Shown here: positions 20,611-32,665 of the stretch, piece by piece | How the letters are laid out: each line of letters begins with the position of its first letter | How positions within the stretch are numbered: position 1 is the stretch's first letter | Assembly: GCA_032207245.1 (NCBI GenBank) | Contig: JAGEOH010000219.1 | Span: 1 to 64,000, forward strand | From: Pardosa pseudoannulata | Lineage: Eukaryota > Arthropoda > Arachnida > Araneae > Lycosidae | Reading direction: 5' to 3' | DNA length: 64,000 bases | Notes under the pieces: model-generated | What the model was told of the DNA's origin: nothing | Database searches by the model: none | What the model saw: the letters and a program-made list of their open reading frames with translations, nothing else | Program-made: the position numbers and the translations under genes

Positions 20611-23500
20611 TATTAAGAATCTTTGGCACGAAGGCTAAAGGTCCCGGTCTCACAATAAATACCTTCTCTAATTTTTATTTTAATATATTACATCTATCTC
20701 TATTTATAAAAAGCGATGCTACTACAAATGTGTGTATATGATATATGTATATTTATTTGACTTGTCTATATCTACAAATAGAAGCTGTGATTAGCCAGAA
20801 TAAAATATTAATACATTTTAAGTAAAATTGGATAAATATGTAAATTATTTTACATAATTTTGAGTTTTAATTCATCGTATTTCTGCTCCCATAAAATCAA
20901 GGGTTTTTTTTCCAAAGAACGAAAACATTGACATGCTGTCAATTTTCGGGATTTTGTCCGACAGTAATTTTATAAATCCAGGTAGAAGAGACATTTATGA
21001 AAAATTGAGGTAACTAAGCTATCTAGATCGATAAAATAAACCTTCAGATTTAAATAAAAATAAATCGATAACTAGAAAATTTCAGGAACTTGCAAAAACA
21101 AAATCGGAAAATAGTGTGCTCTTAAAAGCAATAAGAAAATATTGGTTGACATGTACGATGACATCACAACCAATCACGGAGCGTTTTGATGTCACGTGAT
21201 TTTCGTTTAACTTGAAAATTAATTTTTAATACAATGGACCCAGTTTTTTACATTTTTGAGAACATTTTTGGAATCTACGAGTCTGGAATTATCTGAAAAA
21301 TACTAAGTTGTTCGAATCCCCCACATGTGCAAATTCCTTATTCGTAAATTCATAACACAAAAACTAGAGAGGAAAAAGCTTAGATATAGAAAACAAATAT
21401 ATTGCGGATAAGGTCATCTGTACACTGCAACCACAAGAGATGGAATGAGTACAAAAATACCTTAGCTACTGACTCAAGTTTAAAAACAGAATTCTTCTTA
21501 AACTATACTGATAGACCAAGCCATCTAAATTAATAGGGGACTATATGAACACTAATAGAGTAAAAACACAAACACAAGAAGTATTTTTTGGGGTAAAAAA
21601 GGAACATACTAAATCATGTATCAGCATGAAGCTATCAGCTGTCAACAATCCAATTATGAGGACTGAAAGTGTTTGTAACTAGATAAAAAATAAAACAAAA
21701 CAAATCCGCATTGGAAGAAAATAAGCAAATGTATTATACCTGAAAATAAATGATATAAGGGGTAACATAAAAACTGAATATTTGTATAGAATTGATGACT
21801 AAAAAGAAATACTCTTGCCAACTAATAGAGTAAAAAACAAACACAAGAAGTATTTTTTGGGGTAAAAAAGGAACATACTGAATCATGTATCAGCATGAAG
21901 CTATCATGAAGATGACATTTCGACGGAACATATTCAATATAAGAGAATGTTTTGTCATAATATCAGACGCCTTCACTTTTTTAACTGAAATTTTTTTCTC
22001 ATGTCAAGAATATCATTAGAAACTCTATAGCACAATATGATTTTCTGCAATGGGCAAGTTGCACAACAGATAAATGTTTACTTCAAATTAGTAATGCTAT
22101 ATTTAAAATCAATAGTGCTAAAGAAAAAATTGGATAAGTTTAAAATTGTTTAAAAGTTTTTGCATTGTTGTAAATTGCCGATAAAATAAGAGATTATTGT
22201 ATTATTTCACAAGAACAAAAATAATTAAAGCTAAAATTAAGAGTTAAATATTTGAATATAAAAATTAAAAAATTTTTTTTTAACTCTATGACATTCATAA
22301 TTAGTTTTTTTATATTAAGAAGAAATTTATTTATGGCATACCTTTCTTCTTTAAAATTAATTAACATTTTTTAAAATTTTTACTAAAAAGAGTGAATATA
22401 TTATATATTATTTTAAAATTTGCAAGGTTATGCTTAAAGTAACAACCACAAGAAATTTAAATAGATAGCTTATAGTTAAAGTTTTATTTGTGAGTAAATA
22501 TTTTTAAATTAATCAGTAATAAAGAATAAGGTAAATATTAAATTTTTAGTTATTTCAATAAAACTATATACACAAAGATAATACGAAAAAGTTTACAGAA
22601 AATTAGAACTGAACTACGATATGTAACCTTGATATAAATTGAAAATTTTTCTTGCATCATCAATACATTTATTTGAAATATCAAGACTTAAATTTAGAGG
22701 ACTTAAATTGGTTTAAATCGAAGACTCGAGCCAAATATAAGAATAAGACATCAGCTTTAGAGACTGATAAAAGTTACCTTAATATCATGAAATATCTACT
22801 CTTAAGTACTAAGATTTCATAAGTTAAATGTAAACAAAAAAATATCAAGAAATAACATTTCAAAGAAAATATTTCCATTATTCTCATAAATAAATATAGT
22901 ATTAAAATAAAAACACAACAATCCTTTAGTTATGACATTTAAAATGAAATGCAAGGGCCAAATGTCCAGATACGACAATATCAGCTGTCACAATAAACCG
23001 CTTTCAGTGTTTCCAGAATTTCTTTTATTATTATGTTGTACATGACATTTCGTCGCTGCAATCGGAAAATAAAATATGTTAATGTATTTTCAGACACATT
23101 TCTGATTTTTATACGGAGAATTTTTTTTTTTAGGCAAACGTAGTTGCACAATGTTTGTAATAATCTGATGAGATTGGTGAAATATAAAGAGGATTGTTAT
23201 TATATTTTAATTAAATTCTGGGATTTTGCAGTCTATACTTTGAAAGGAGACTATTTTAACACTTAAACGGATGTATTGATCTGTCCGACTCATAACTTTC
23301 AGTAAGTTCACCTTTTTATCCTGCGTACTCCCTGTGATCTTGAAATGATCCATATCTTTCTATTATCGTGTCACCTGCTATTCTCACACGTTATCACTAC
23401 AATTTTAGATTATGTCTACTTTTCAATTAGCTTTTTTCTTTTCCCTGTGTGTTACGCATCATCAACTCAATCCAACAAATACCTTATTTTGCGTATCGCT
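20611..23500. other. AT-rich, no gene; one local duplication
   Basis: No credible coding frame. A roughly 90-bp segment (taatagagtaaaaacacaaa through atgtatcagcatgaagctat) is present at about 21550-21637 and again at 21822-21909 with few differences. 21340-21420 resembles the ctagagag/tagggatag part of the dispersed repeat at 32060-32110. Otherwise only A/T runs and short frames were seen. Confidence 0.55.
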
Positions 23501-23506
23501 GTCATA

Positions 23507-23700
23507 GAGGTGTGGCATGGTTGGCTAAGTCGGCCTCCATCGTTGCTTCGGGTGTACGGTTTTGTTCCCGACGGAAATAAAAATTCTAAAACTAAAAATT
23601 ATTTTATACTTTTATTTATTATTATTTACGCCCTTTTCGGATTTTTTTAATGCAATTTATTTATTTTTAAAACATATATTAATATTTTTGAAAATTTTTA
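23507..23700 (+). mobile_element. tRNA-like SINE unit
   Basis: gaggtgtggcatggttggct (A-box half) is followed by cggttttgttcccgacgg (B-box half, 23560-23577) and the family tail cgcccttttcggattttt. It matches copies at 28769, 36652 and, inverted, 32400 and 20240. Confidence 0.6.
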
Positions 23701-24137
23701 TTATTTTTTTTTAATTTTTTAAAAAATTTCTTTTCATATTCGATCATTATATTGGCTTATTATATCTTTAAAGCCTTTTTATCTGTGTACAATTCTATGT
23801 TGTCATTTTAAAAAGCCGAGCTACACAGACCAACCCCATTAGATCAGATTATAAGAAGAATTGGACACATAACATACTTATTTTTGTTGGCCTGATTTAC
23901 AGAGTTTAATGAAAAGTTAGGTTTGTCTGGAAAACCATTTTTTTGTAATAATCTGATGAGAGTGATGAAATACGAAGTGGATATTTATTATATTTTAATT
24001 AAAATCTGGGATTTTTAAATTTATAATTTCACAGGAAATTATTTTAGTACTTATTCTCGGAAGTATTGATCTGTCAGACACACAACTTTTAGTTTGTTTG
24101 ACATTTTATTCTGCTTACTTTCTGTGAACTTGGCAAA

Positions 24138-24310
24138 ACGATGGCCGAATGGTTAGGGCACAGATCTTCGGGAGGAAGTTCGTGGATTCGAATCCTACTG
24201 TGGCTTGGATGTTTGCAGTCGTTCGGAATCGGCTTTAAGCAGTAGGTACTGGACTAATTAGCCTTCTTGTTGCTAAAAGTAGATCGTAGTGCCCCAAAAC
24301 AACCCAACCC
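24138..24310 (+). mobile_element. tRNA-derived SINE, nearly full length
   Basis: The head gatggccgaatggttagggc has a tRNA-Ser/Leu-like A box. ggattcgaatcc at 24184-24195 is a consensus B box. The body aatcggctttaagcagtag and the tail ttgctaaaagtagatcgtag plus tgccccaaaacaaccc match the inverted copy at 39740-39945 and tails at 10038, 12240, 19890, 25265 and 46740. As a tRNA gene it is not credible, because the acceptor and anticodon arms do not pair well; it is a pol III retroposon. Confidence 0.75.
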
Positions 24311-25430
24311 ATCCTGTGAGCTTGACATTATCCTCACCCTTGTATTTTGGCACCTAATCACCTAACACGTAGTAGCTACCACTATAATTTAAAAGTGTTT
24401 CTTGTTTTGAATAAGCTTCTTTAATATTATTCATTTATTTCTCCTAGCTAAAGGCTCAATCCCCCCCCCCCCTCGTACTTAGGCAGATTTTCTCTCCTAA
24501 GTCTGAAAGTTCTGTGAGCTCTCTGTTAGTTCTCTGTGGAGTCCGCTCCTGAGTTTGCTGTAAATTCATTGGCTCTCAAAGACCCAATAGAATTTCTACG
24601 TTAACCAAGCAGGATCCTTACTGTGAGTTGATCCAGATAGATCCTATTTGTGTTTGACCTTCACGTCTGCTGAGTTTCCTTCATCATTACTAACTCCTTA
24701 TTATTTCTCATGAAAAAATTTCTCCAACCCTTAAAGTGTTTACCTAATGTGTTCTCTTCATCCCCAATTGTTTCTGTTGGAAAAAAAAAAAAAAAAAAAA
24801 AAAAGAAAAAAAAGAATCATTCCAACCCTTAAAGTGTTTACCTAATGTGTTTTTCATAATTATTTGTCCCTTTCACTGAACTCGTGTAACCTTCCCTTTT
24901 GTTCTACTTTAACTTTAATCTTTAATTACTCTGATATTATTGTTAGCATTTGTGGTCCTCATTTTCGTTAACTTATTATCCGATATTTCATCACTGCCAT
25001 GCTACTAGAAACTCTGGCTTAGAGGGCTTGGCCCAGGAAAGCCAGAAAAGAGCTCCAGTGCGATGTCCAGTGCGATTATTCATTTATTAAAATATCCGTA
25101 ATAGATATCAATTAAAAATTGAACTTCATGGTCCCAATCCTGAGGTTCAGATTATGAAAAGACATCAAAGGTGGTGATGCAACTGGTCCATATGGGCCGA
25201 GCATGTCAATCTAGAGGCTTCTGACAGTAAGGACAAAAATGATAACTATAGGTAGTGGTCACATTAGCCCTAGTGTTGCAAAAAGTAGACCGTAGTGCTT
25301 CAAAATAACCAAACCCATCATGTGAGCTTGACATTAACCCCATCCTTGCATTCTGTCACCTAATCGTTTAACACGTTAGCTATCACTATAATTTAAGAGT
25401 ATTTCCTGTTTAGAATAAGTTCTTTATTTC
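24311..25430. other. Mosaic of repeat fragments, no gene
   Basis: It contains two copies of the ccatcctgtgagcttgacat block (24305-24420 and 25313-25420), the agagggcttggcccaggaaa repeat (24950-25075, matched at 41955-42070), a C-run near 24462, and a poly(A) tract with flanking direct repeats at 24724-24851. A SINE tail (25262-25312) and part of the caatc(c/t)agaggcttctg repeat (25190-25260) complete the mosaic. Confidence 0.6.
24724..24851. repeat. 30-bp direct repeats around a poly(A)-ending 68-bp segment
   Basis: The 30-bp stretch from ccaacccttaaagtgttt to aatgtgtt is exactly repeated at 24724-24753 and 24822-24851. Between them are about 27 bp of unique sequence, an A run of about 24, a G, and more A. 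Confidence 0.7.
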
Positions 25431-25602
25431 ACTGCAATAATAAGACACTGGAGACGATTGGAAGCTCTGCTGGTGTGCAGACGTGTCTTTGCCGCTCTTC
25501 GTGATAATTTCAAGTCATTATAAAGACTACAATTTTTCCAGTAAAACTTTTCTGGTGGCGTGCTACGATTACTCCTCCTAAGAAATAGGAGGGGAAATTA
25601 AT

Positions 25603-26088
25603 ATGAACAGAGCTACTGCTCCTCAATTTGTTCCTGCTCCTTCTCCCTCGCATAATGCTTGGGATAAGAAAAATAATAATAAAGATTCTGCTAAAAACTT
25701 TATTCCTCACGAGACTTCCTCTCGCTCTAACAATGATGTTGGTAACCCGAGCACTTCTGGTGCGCATAAGAAATTTAAAAAATCAACTCCTAATAACGAA
25801 AAAGAATTAAAACACAATTCTGTAAATAATTCTGGTTCACACTCTATAGGCAAACCTAAGAAAAAATCTCAAAATACCAATGACGCTGATAATTCAGCAT
25901 CTTTCTTCGAACTCTTAAAATCTTTTAAAGAACTTACAAATGAATTTAATATTTCCGATATCATAACTATTTTCAAAGGTATTTCTACCATTATGAAATC
26001 TTCAAACGATAATTTCACCAAAATGTATGAAATTTGTGACCTCATATCTAACACCTACATTACTGATAATAATGTCTCAGATCAATAA
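25603..26088 (+). pseudogene. jockey-like LINE ORF1 C-terminal part
   Basis: A 161-residue open frame. The first 100 residues are polar and low-complexity (NKNNNK, SSRSNND, KKFKKS, GKPKKKS). The last 60 form a hydrophobic domain (FFELLKSFKELTNEFNISDI, then TIFKGISTIMKSSNDNFTKM) like the C-terminal tail of gag-like ORF1 proteins in jockey-type LINEs, which package the RNA. The zinc-knuckle region usual upstream is not visible before 25603. The nearby ORF2 remnant starts 740 bp downstream and lacks the endonuclease, so the element is internally deleted or the two parts come from different copies. The assignment is by domain style and context. Confidence 0.55.
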
Positions 26089-26820
26089 ATGTAATATTTT
26101 CAAGCATTACCACAATTTTTGCTTTATTTTTAAAAAATTCCCCTATATGAAAATATTAATTTCTATTAATCTACCATATATTTCCTCGGAAACCTCTGTT
26201 TCCAATAGAATTCATTGCTATTGAGCGTTTGATTCACTCCCATTGCCTATGTCATTACTGTCCTTATGGCCGTCCTACTTTTTTAGTTTTTAGGGATTTT
26301 AGTCCCCTTAAAACTTTTTGTTTTCTTGAATATTAGACTCCTCCCCCTCATAATTATACTCTTAATTAAAACTCTTAAAATTTTTAAAATCGGAATAGCA
26401 GAACAAGAAAAGTCAAGCATTTTAAGCTAAAATAATGAGGTGGCTTAAGCCATGCCCACTTCTTCCCGGCGAAATTTCATTGGAGCTTCGTCAGGATCCG
26501 TTTTACGTTTCCTAGCGGGTTTCTACTGTTTTTCTTTCGAAGTTACGCCAATATTATTATCTTTTCATTTTATTTAATCGCATTTAACCGCATTTAATCG
26601 TATTAACTCCCAATTTTGTGTTTTTTTGTTAAGATTTATTCATTTTTCTCCTCAACTTATTTTTATTCATTATTATTTCCTATTTTATCTTCAATTTTTT
26701 ATTTTATGTTATGTAACCGGCATATTGATAACTCATGATATCATTATGAACTGCTCTCATGTTAAATTAGAACCATTCTTACTGGAGATTTACCCTTCGG
26801 GTCAGGTGCTCCGTGAAATA
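26089..26820. other. LINE ORF1-ORF2 interval, degenerate
   Basis: This is where an endonuclease domain would be expected if 25603-28094 were one element. No endonuclease motif (GDxN or SDHxP) is readable in any frame. 26450-26560 is less AT-rich and unidentified. Confidence 0.45.
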
Positions 26821-26822
26821 CC

Positions 26823-28094
26823 ATGAAATGGAGAACGACGACTGCAATAATAAACTATATTTTAAAATTTTATTACTTTTCGAATAACTGGAAAACGGCC
26901 ATTGTTTGCCCTATACCCAAACCTCAAAGTAATTTAACTATGTCGGTAAATTACCGTCCTATAAGTCTTTTAAGTTGCCTCAGTAAAGTCACCGAGCGTG
27001 TAATACTCAACCGCCAACAGACTTTCCTAGACGTAAACGACATTATTATTCCAGAGCAGTTTGGCTTTCGAAACACAGTACAACACACCAGTTGCTTAGG
27101 GTTGTTGAACTCTCTAGCGAGGGATTGCCAACCAAAAAACCAACTGGAGGTCTCTTTTTAGACATTGCAAAGGCTTTTGACCGCATCACATACGAGGGAC
27201 TCATTTATAAATTAATTAAGCTCCGTGTGCCAGATGCAATGATACATCTTTTAAAACACTACCTTTGCAATCGTTCCTTCAAAGTGCCTCAAAAAACACT
27301 TATTCTAACAACAGAACAATAACTGCTGGAGTCAAACAGGGCTCGATTCTTGGTCCGACTTTATTCAATATTTTCATTAATGATATCCCTAAAACTGATT
27401 TAACTTCACTTGCACTTTATGCTGACGACACGGCAATTTTTACTTCTGTCCCACACATAGATAGCGTTAGCGATACATTCAATATCATATTTCTGCTCTG
27501 GAAACCTGGTTTAATAATTGGAAGATTAAAATAAACCCTGGTAAATGCCAGGCAATTTATTTTAGTCGATCATTTAAAATTCCTCCTCAGTTAAACTTAT
27601 ACGGCGAGGTGATTAGCTGGAGTGACTCTGCTAAATAATTAGGTATCACTCTAGATAAGAGAGTAACGTTCAGGAAACATATAACCAACATTAAAAACTG
27701 TATGAATGCCAGAATCTGTGAGCTTCGTTTTCTACTTTACGGCCCCCATCTCTCCATTAAAAATAAAATGCTCTTGTACAAAGCAGTAGTTTTACCTGCT
27801 TCAATGTACGCCGCCCCAATTTGGTCGTTTGCATCCCAATCTAACATTGACCTACTTAATAAAATTCACAACAAAACTCTCCGGAGGATCGCTCAGGCCC
27901 CCAGGTATCTAACCAATAAAATTATTCGAAGGGATTTGAACATAGATACATTTAAAATTATTTGCACTAAGCTTTCTTCCAAATTCTATGGACAGGTGTA
28001 TAGCCTACCTAATCAGATCATAGCCGAATTACCCGACTATGATCATAGGAAAGCTAAACATCGAGGGCGGCCTAGATCCACTATGATTCCTTAA
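26823..28094 (+). pseudogene. jockey-like LINE reverse transcriptase, frameshifted
   Basis: RT motifs appear in order but across four frames: NNWKTAIVCPIPKPQ and NYRPISLLSCL (26900-26980), IIPEQFGFRN, GLFLDIAKAFDRI (motif A, about 27150), KQGSILGPTLFNIFINDIP (about 27340), LALYADDTAIF (the YADD catalytic motif, about 27410-27440), and INPGKCQAIYFSRSF. The thumb/C-terminal region 27702-28092 (YKAVVLPASMYAAPIWSF, RRDLNIDTFK) ends at a natural stop at 28092. Frameshifts lie near 27080, 27290 and 27480, and there is a stop at about 27636. The family copies RNA at the nick (target-primed). The same subfamily as the inverted copy at 53914-54681, with a shared C terminus and 3' UTR. Confidence 0.88.
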
Positions 28095-28365
28095 ACTGGT
28101 AAAATTTTATCTCCCTTCTTAACGCTCCCCAATGCACTACCCGAACGCGAGAACATCCAACAGATAGAACCACAGAACCTGCTCAGAGCTTTTCTTGCCA
28201 TGAATTTTAAGCTGAAACTAATTTTAATTTTAATTTTTTAACTTTAATTTTACTTCTTATACTAACTTAATGTAATTTCACTTTTTATTTCTCTCATCAA
28301 CATTCATCTGTATCTTCACTGTCTTGTACAGTAATTTAGTAATAAAAAATAAATAAATAAATAAA
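28095..28365 (+). mobile_element. LINE 3' UTR with (AAAT)n tail
   Basis: It shares cccttcttaa, gctcccc, aacgcg, cacagaacctg, gagcttttct and ttttaagctgaa landmarks with 54711-54955. It ends with aataaaaaataaataaataa, a simple-repeat tail typical of jockey-like insertions. Confidence 0.75.
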
Positions 28366-28639
28366 AATTTCTTGCTATCCTTAAACTTTCTTCTTTATAT
28401 TTTAAATGTATTTCATCTTCATTTATTTAACTTGTTAAGGGCCTAGCACTTTATCTCATCCCATCACTAAGACCTACATTTTTATACTTATTGTTTTTCA
28501 TCTTAAAAGACTGGACACCTGATTTTGAATTCTTAACTTGCTACAGGGGATAAGGCTTTCTGCCAAGGTACCCCGGTCAACTGTTCAATAGCTCAATTTA
28601 ATTACATTATTTTTCGTACACTAAATTATTTGAATTTCA

Positions 28640-28950
28640 AGTGTTTTACTCATCTCACTCCGTAAAGCTCTGTCCTTCTGTGATTATGCTGAAGGCGGAG
28701 CCTAATATTTAAATTCGCACATCGCCAACTCTACCATTGAAATACTTTATTTTGGTTTTAAGTTTATGGAAGGCGTGGCGTGGTCGGCTGACGCCGTCCC
28801 CATTGCTCCATTAATTATCTCACTGGGAGTCAGGTTTTGTCCCCGGCGAAAACAAAATTTCAAGTTTTTAATAAAAATTGTTTTTTTGCGATTCTTTATT
28901 ATTATTTAGGTCCTTTTTAGATTTTTAGCGTAATTTATTTATTTTTAAAA
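28640..28950 (+). mobile_element. LINE tail plus tRNA-like SINE unit
   Basis: gctctgtccttctgtg and aaggcggagcctaatattta (also at 42870-42920 and 36580-36610) lead into ggaaggcgtggcgtggtcgg (A-box half) and gtcaggttttgtccccggcg (B-box half). The common tail ttatttaggtcctttttag follows. Confidence 0.6.
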
Positions 28951-29056
28951 CATATAATTTTTATTTCTTCCAAGTTTTTTAACTTTATTCGTATCTGATC
29001 ATTATTACTCAATAAAAAATTTATAACACCTATACTAGACTCAAGACTCGAGTTGG

Positions 29057-29464
29057 TGTTATATGGGCCCCTGTTTTTTTTTTTCGGCGGCCGAAGAGAG
29101 GGTTTGCACGCCCTGTTCAAGGGAGGTCCAACAGGAGGGGGGGGGGCAATGGATGCCAACCCCGCCCGAGCCAGCTGCGGAGAAGGACATTTTCCCCATG
29201 GAGGCGAAAGCTTGACCGAGGGGGGATTCCACCCCGGCCCTCGCGAAGAGGAGTGGAGAGATGCCCGCTCGGAACGACGGAGAATGGACATTTTTGTGAA
29301 AGAAGCTGAGACCGAGAGAGGTTTTTTTTCGCTCGGCACCATTTGTTTTTTTCCTCGGTCTTATTTCAGCCCTGTTTTTGAGTATGATTTGGAGTGTACA
29401 TATGACTTAACAGAATTCGTAAATAAATGTTTAATCCAGAGTTTTGTCGCTGCAATGCTTAATT
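29057..29464 (+). mobile_element. Possible solo LTR (GC-rich island)
   Basis: A sharply GC-rich block (29060-29340) with homopolymer C/G/T runs is followed by AATAAA at 29422-29427 and tttgtcgctgcaatg. It starts with TGTTATATGGGCCCC. The pentamer gttgg occurs immediately before (29052-29056) and after (29465-29469), compatible with a 5-bp target duplication, but the 3' end is not CA. This looks like a retrovirus-like LTR without its internal region. The 143-residue frame 29053-29484 and its antisense frame are not convincing proteins. Confidence 0.4.
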
Positions 29465-29581
29465 GTTGGCAATATAGTCTTTAATCGAACTTACGATACC
29501 TGCTCCAGTAACAGTAGGCGAGAGGTATAGAACGAAAGAGTGCAGCTGGGACGCTCGAGGCGTGACATACATATATATAGA

Positions 29582-30536
<955 letters not shown>

Positions 30537-30544
30537 AGTTTTTT

Positions 30545-30910
30545 ACATTACGGTTTCCGTTAGGGTTCACTAAATAAAAATATCGATTCAGTTCCGGTTT
30601 TCGTTCGGGTTCTCTAAATAAAAATATCGATTCAGTTCCGGTTTTCGTTTGGGTTCACTAAAAAATATCGATTCATTTCCGGTTTTCGTTCGGCTCTACT
30701 AAATAAAAAATATTGATTCAGTTCCGGTTTTCGTTCGGGTTCACTAAATAAAAAAATCTATTCAGTTTCGGTTTTCGTTCAGCTCTACTAAATAAAAATA
30801 TTGATTCAGTTCCGGTTTTCGTTCGGTTTACTAAATAAAAATATCGATTCAATTCCTGTTTCCGTTCGGTTTCACTAAATAAAAATATCGATTCAGTTTA
30901 CGTTTTCGTT
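30545..30910. repeat. 44-bp tandem repeat, about 8 copies
   Basis: The landmark g(t/a)tcc(g/t)g at the start of gttccggttttcgttcgg occurs at 30591, 30635, 30676, 30721, 30765, 30809, 30852 and 30896, spacing 41-45 bp. Each unit continues with ctactaaataaaaa and tatcgattca. Units vary at several positions but keep the CG-rich half. Confidence 0.9.
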
Positions 30911-31889
30911 CCGCCAATATTAACAGTATTCCCTTTTCGGTGCGTATCTGAATGAATAAATTTATTTTATGTATATATTCTATTGGTAATAAAATATAAT
31001 TTTGTCATACACAAAAAAAATATATATATATATAAATTTAGAAGATTTTATTCTTTTATTAATTGGTACACCATATGAATGGATATAATGAACCAGTATA
31101 TACGATACGAGCGGTGAGTAGAGAACGGAAAAAATTGACATTGTTATCGATTATCGAAAACGCATTTGACAACTGATCATTCGACTGAATTCAGTTTGCT
31201 TCAAGTAATTTTATGCAAAACTAAAACTGAAAAGTACAATAAACATCAAACACTAAATGATAATAATTATACAATTGACATTAAATTAGGAAATATTGAT
31301 AAGTTGGTTATAGTAACAAAATGACTTAAGATAGTAGGTCAAGAAAGACACAGGTTAGTAAGAAAAACAATTTAAATTTTTAATTTACAAGAGAACATAT
31401 ATTAATTTTCATAATACAAAATGCGTATTATTCTATAGGAAATTTGGAAAATATCTGACTAACAATTGGTTAAAATACTGACAATTTCTTTAGACTATAA
31501 ATTTATTCTTTATTTACATTTTACACTGATACAAGTGTTGGTTCTAAAATTATCATGAGTACAATGAAATACAATTTCATTTGTTTCTGTATAAATTTCT
31601 TTAGGAAATTTCAGACATCACGTTTTAGAAATAAATACTATTTTTTAACAAATACATTTAATAGACAATTGAGAAAAATATGGTGCAGGAGGGACATTTC
31701 AAATCCTGGATTTGATACCAAAAATATTAAACTGAAAAAAAATAAGTTTTAACTCTTTGATTGGCACAGCTTCTCAAAAGCAACACGTGTTTTATTGGCT
31801 CTTAAAGCCTGCCTTTTTTACTATTTTCAAGGGACAAAAGAAAAAGTCATGTAAGTAAGGAAGTCGTATAAGTTCATGAATCTCGTTAA
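30911..31889. other. No feature seen apart from a short TA run
   Basis: AT-rich, with a TA run at 31020-31034. The frame at 31555-31752 is K/N/F-rich and unrecognised. Confidence 0.5.
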
Positions 31890-32125
31890 AACAACAAGGC
31901 TATGTGCCACATCAAAGGCTTTAAAGGTGATGAGGTAAATGGATCATATGGGCCGAGCCCTTCAATCCAGAGGCTTCTGTCAGTAAGCACAAAAACGACA
32001 ACGAGCGAAAAATAAACATATAAAAGAGCAAAGAAACAGAAGGGTGGATTCGTGAGTTCATAACACAAAACTAGAGAGTAGAGAGTTTAGGGATAGAAAA
32101 ATATAAAATATTTTTTGTGGCCAGT
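31890..32125. repeat. Dispersed repeat (tcaatccagaggcttctgtc type)
   Basis: It runs from tgccacatcaaaggc to gtttagggatagaaaaa and matches 19930-20125 (same sense) and 37080-37320 (inverted). It contains no conserved frame. Confidence 0.7.
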
Positions 32126-32224
32126 GACAAAGAAAAAGTTGTGGCCGAAAATGTAGAATAAAAGTAATCAAGATCGAAAAAGTTAAAAATTTTGGAAAAA
32201 ATAAAAATATATGTTTTAAAAATA

Positions 32225-32665
32225 AATAAATTGCATTAAAATTCCGAAAAGGGCCTAAATAATAATATTTCAACATAAAAATATTTTTTATTAAATTAGA
32301 TTAAGTTTTATAAATTTTTGTCTATTGAATAATAATAATCAGGAACGTCTTAGTTAAAAAATTTTGAAAAAAAAAATATATGTTTTAAAAATAAATAAAT
32401 TGCCCTAAAAATCCGAAAAGGGCCTAAATAAAATAAATAAACGCAAAAAACAATTTTTATTAAGATTTAGAATTTGTCTTCGCCGGGGACAGAATCGTCC
32501 ACACCGTCGGGAGCGAAGAAATAACGGTGGGGGGGGCGGCGTTAGCCAAGCACGCCACACCTCTCCGACCGTGAAAGCAAAATTAAGTATTTCTGTATTT
32601 GTATAACTGAGATGGCGATGTGCAGATTGAAATAATAGGCTCCGCCTTCCGCAGGAATGTGCCAC
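32225..32665 (-). mobile_element. SINE-type unit with duplicated tail
   Basis: On the minus strand: cggaggcggagcctattatt-like sequence (32630-32655), the tRNA-like part (ggtgtggcgtgcttggcta as A-box half, gattctgtccccggcg as B-box half), and then the tail with ttaggcccttttcgg. The tail block (tgttttaaaaataaataaat followed by ccgaaaagggcctaaat) is present twice, at about 32213-32265 and 32381-32430. Confidence 0.6.

Noticed and set aside
24138..24212. Functional tRNA gene (Ser/Leu type)
   Set aside because: A and B boxes are good but the arms do not form a convincing cloverleaf, and the sequence continues into a body and tail shared by many other loci, so it is a SINE.
25510..25767. Arg/Ser-rich minus-strand frame
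   Set aside because: Antisense shadow of the LINE ORF1 frame at 25603-26088.
28935..29484. Pro/Gly-rich proteins on both strands (135 and 143 residues)
   Set aside because: Composition follows from the GC-rich, homopolymer-rich block. No domain, and the frames cross the presumed LTR boundary.
30545..30910. CRISPR-like array (short repeats with even spacing)
   Set aside because: The whole 44-bp unit is repeated without unique spacers. The genome is eukaryotic and no cas genes are present.
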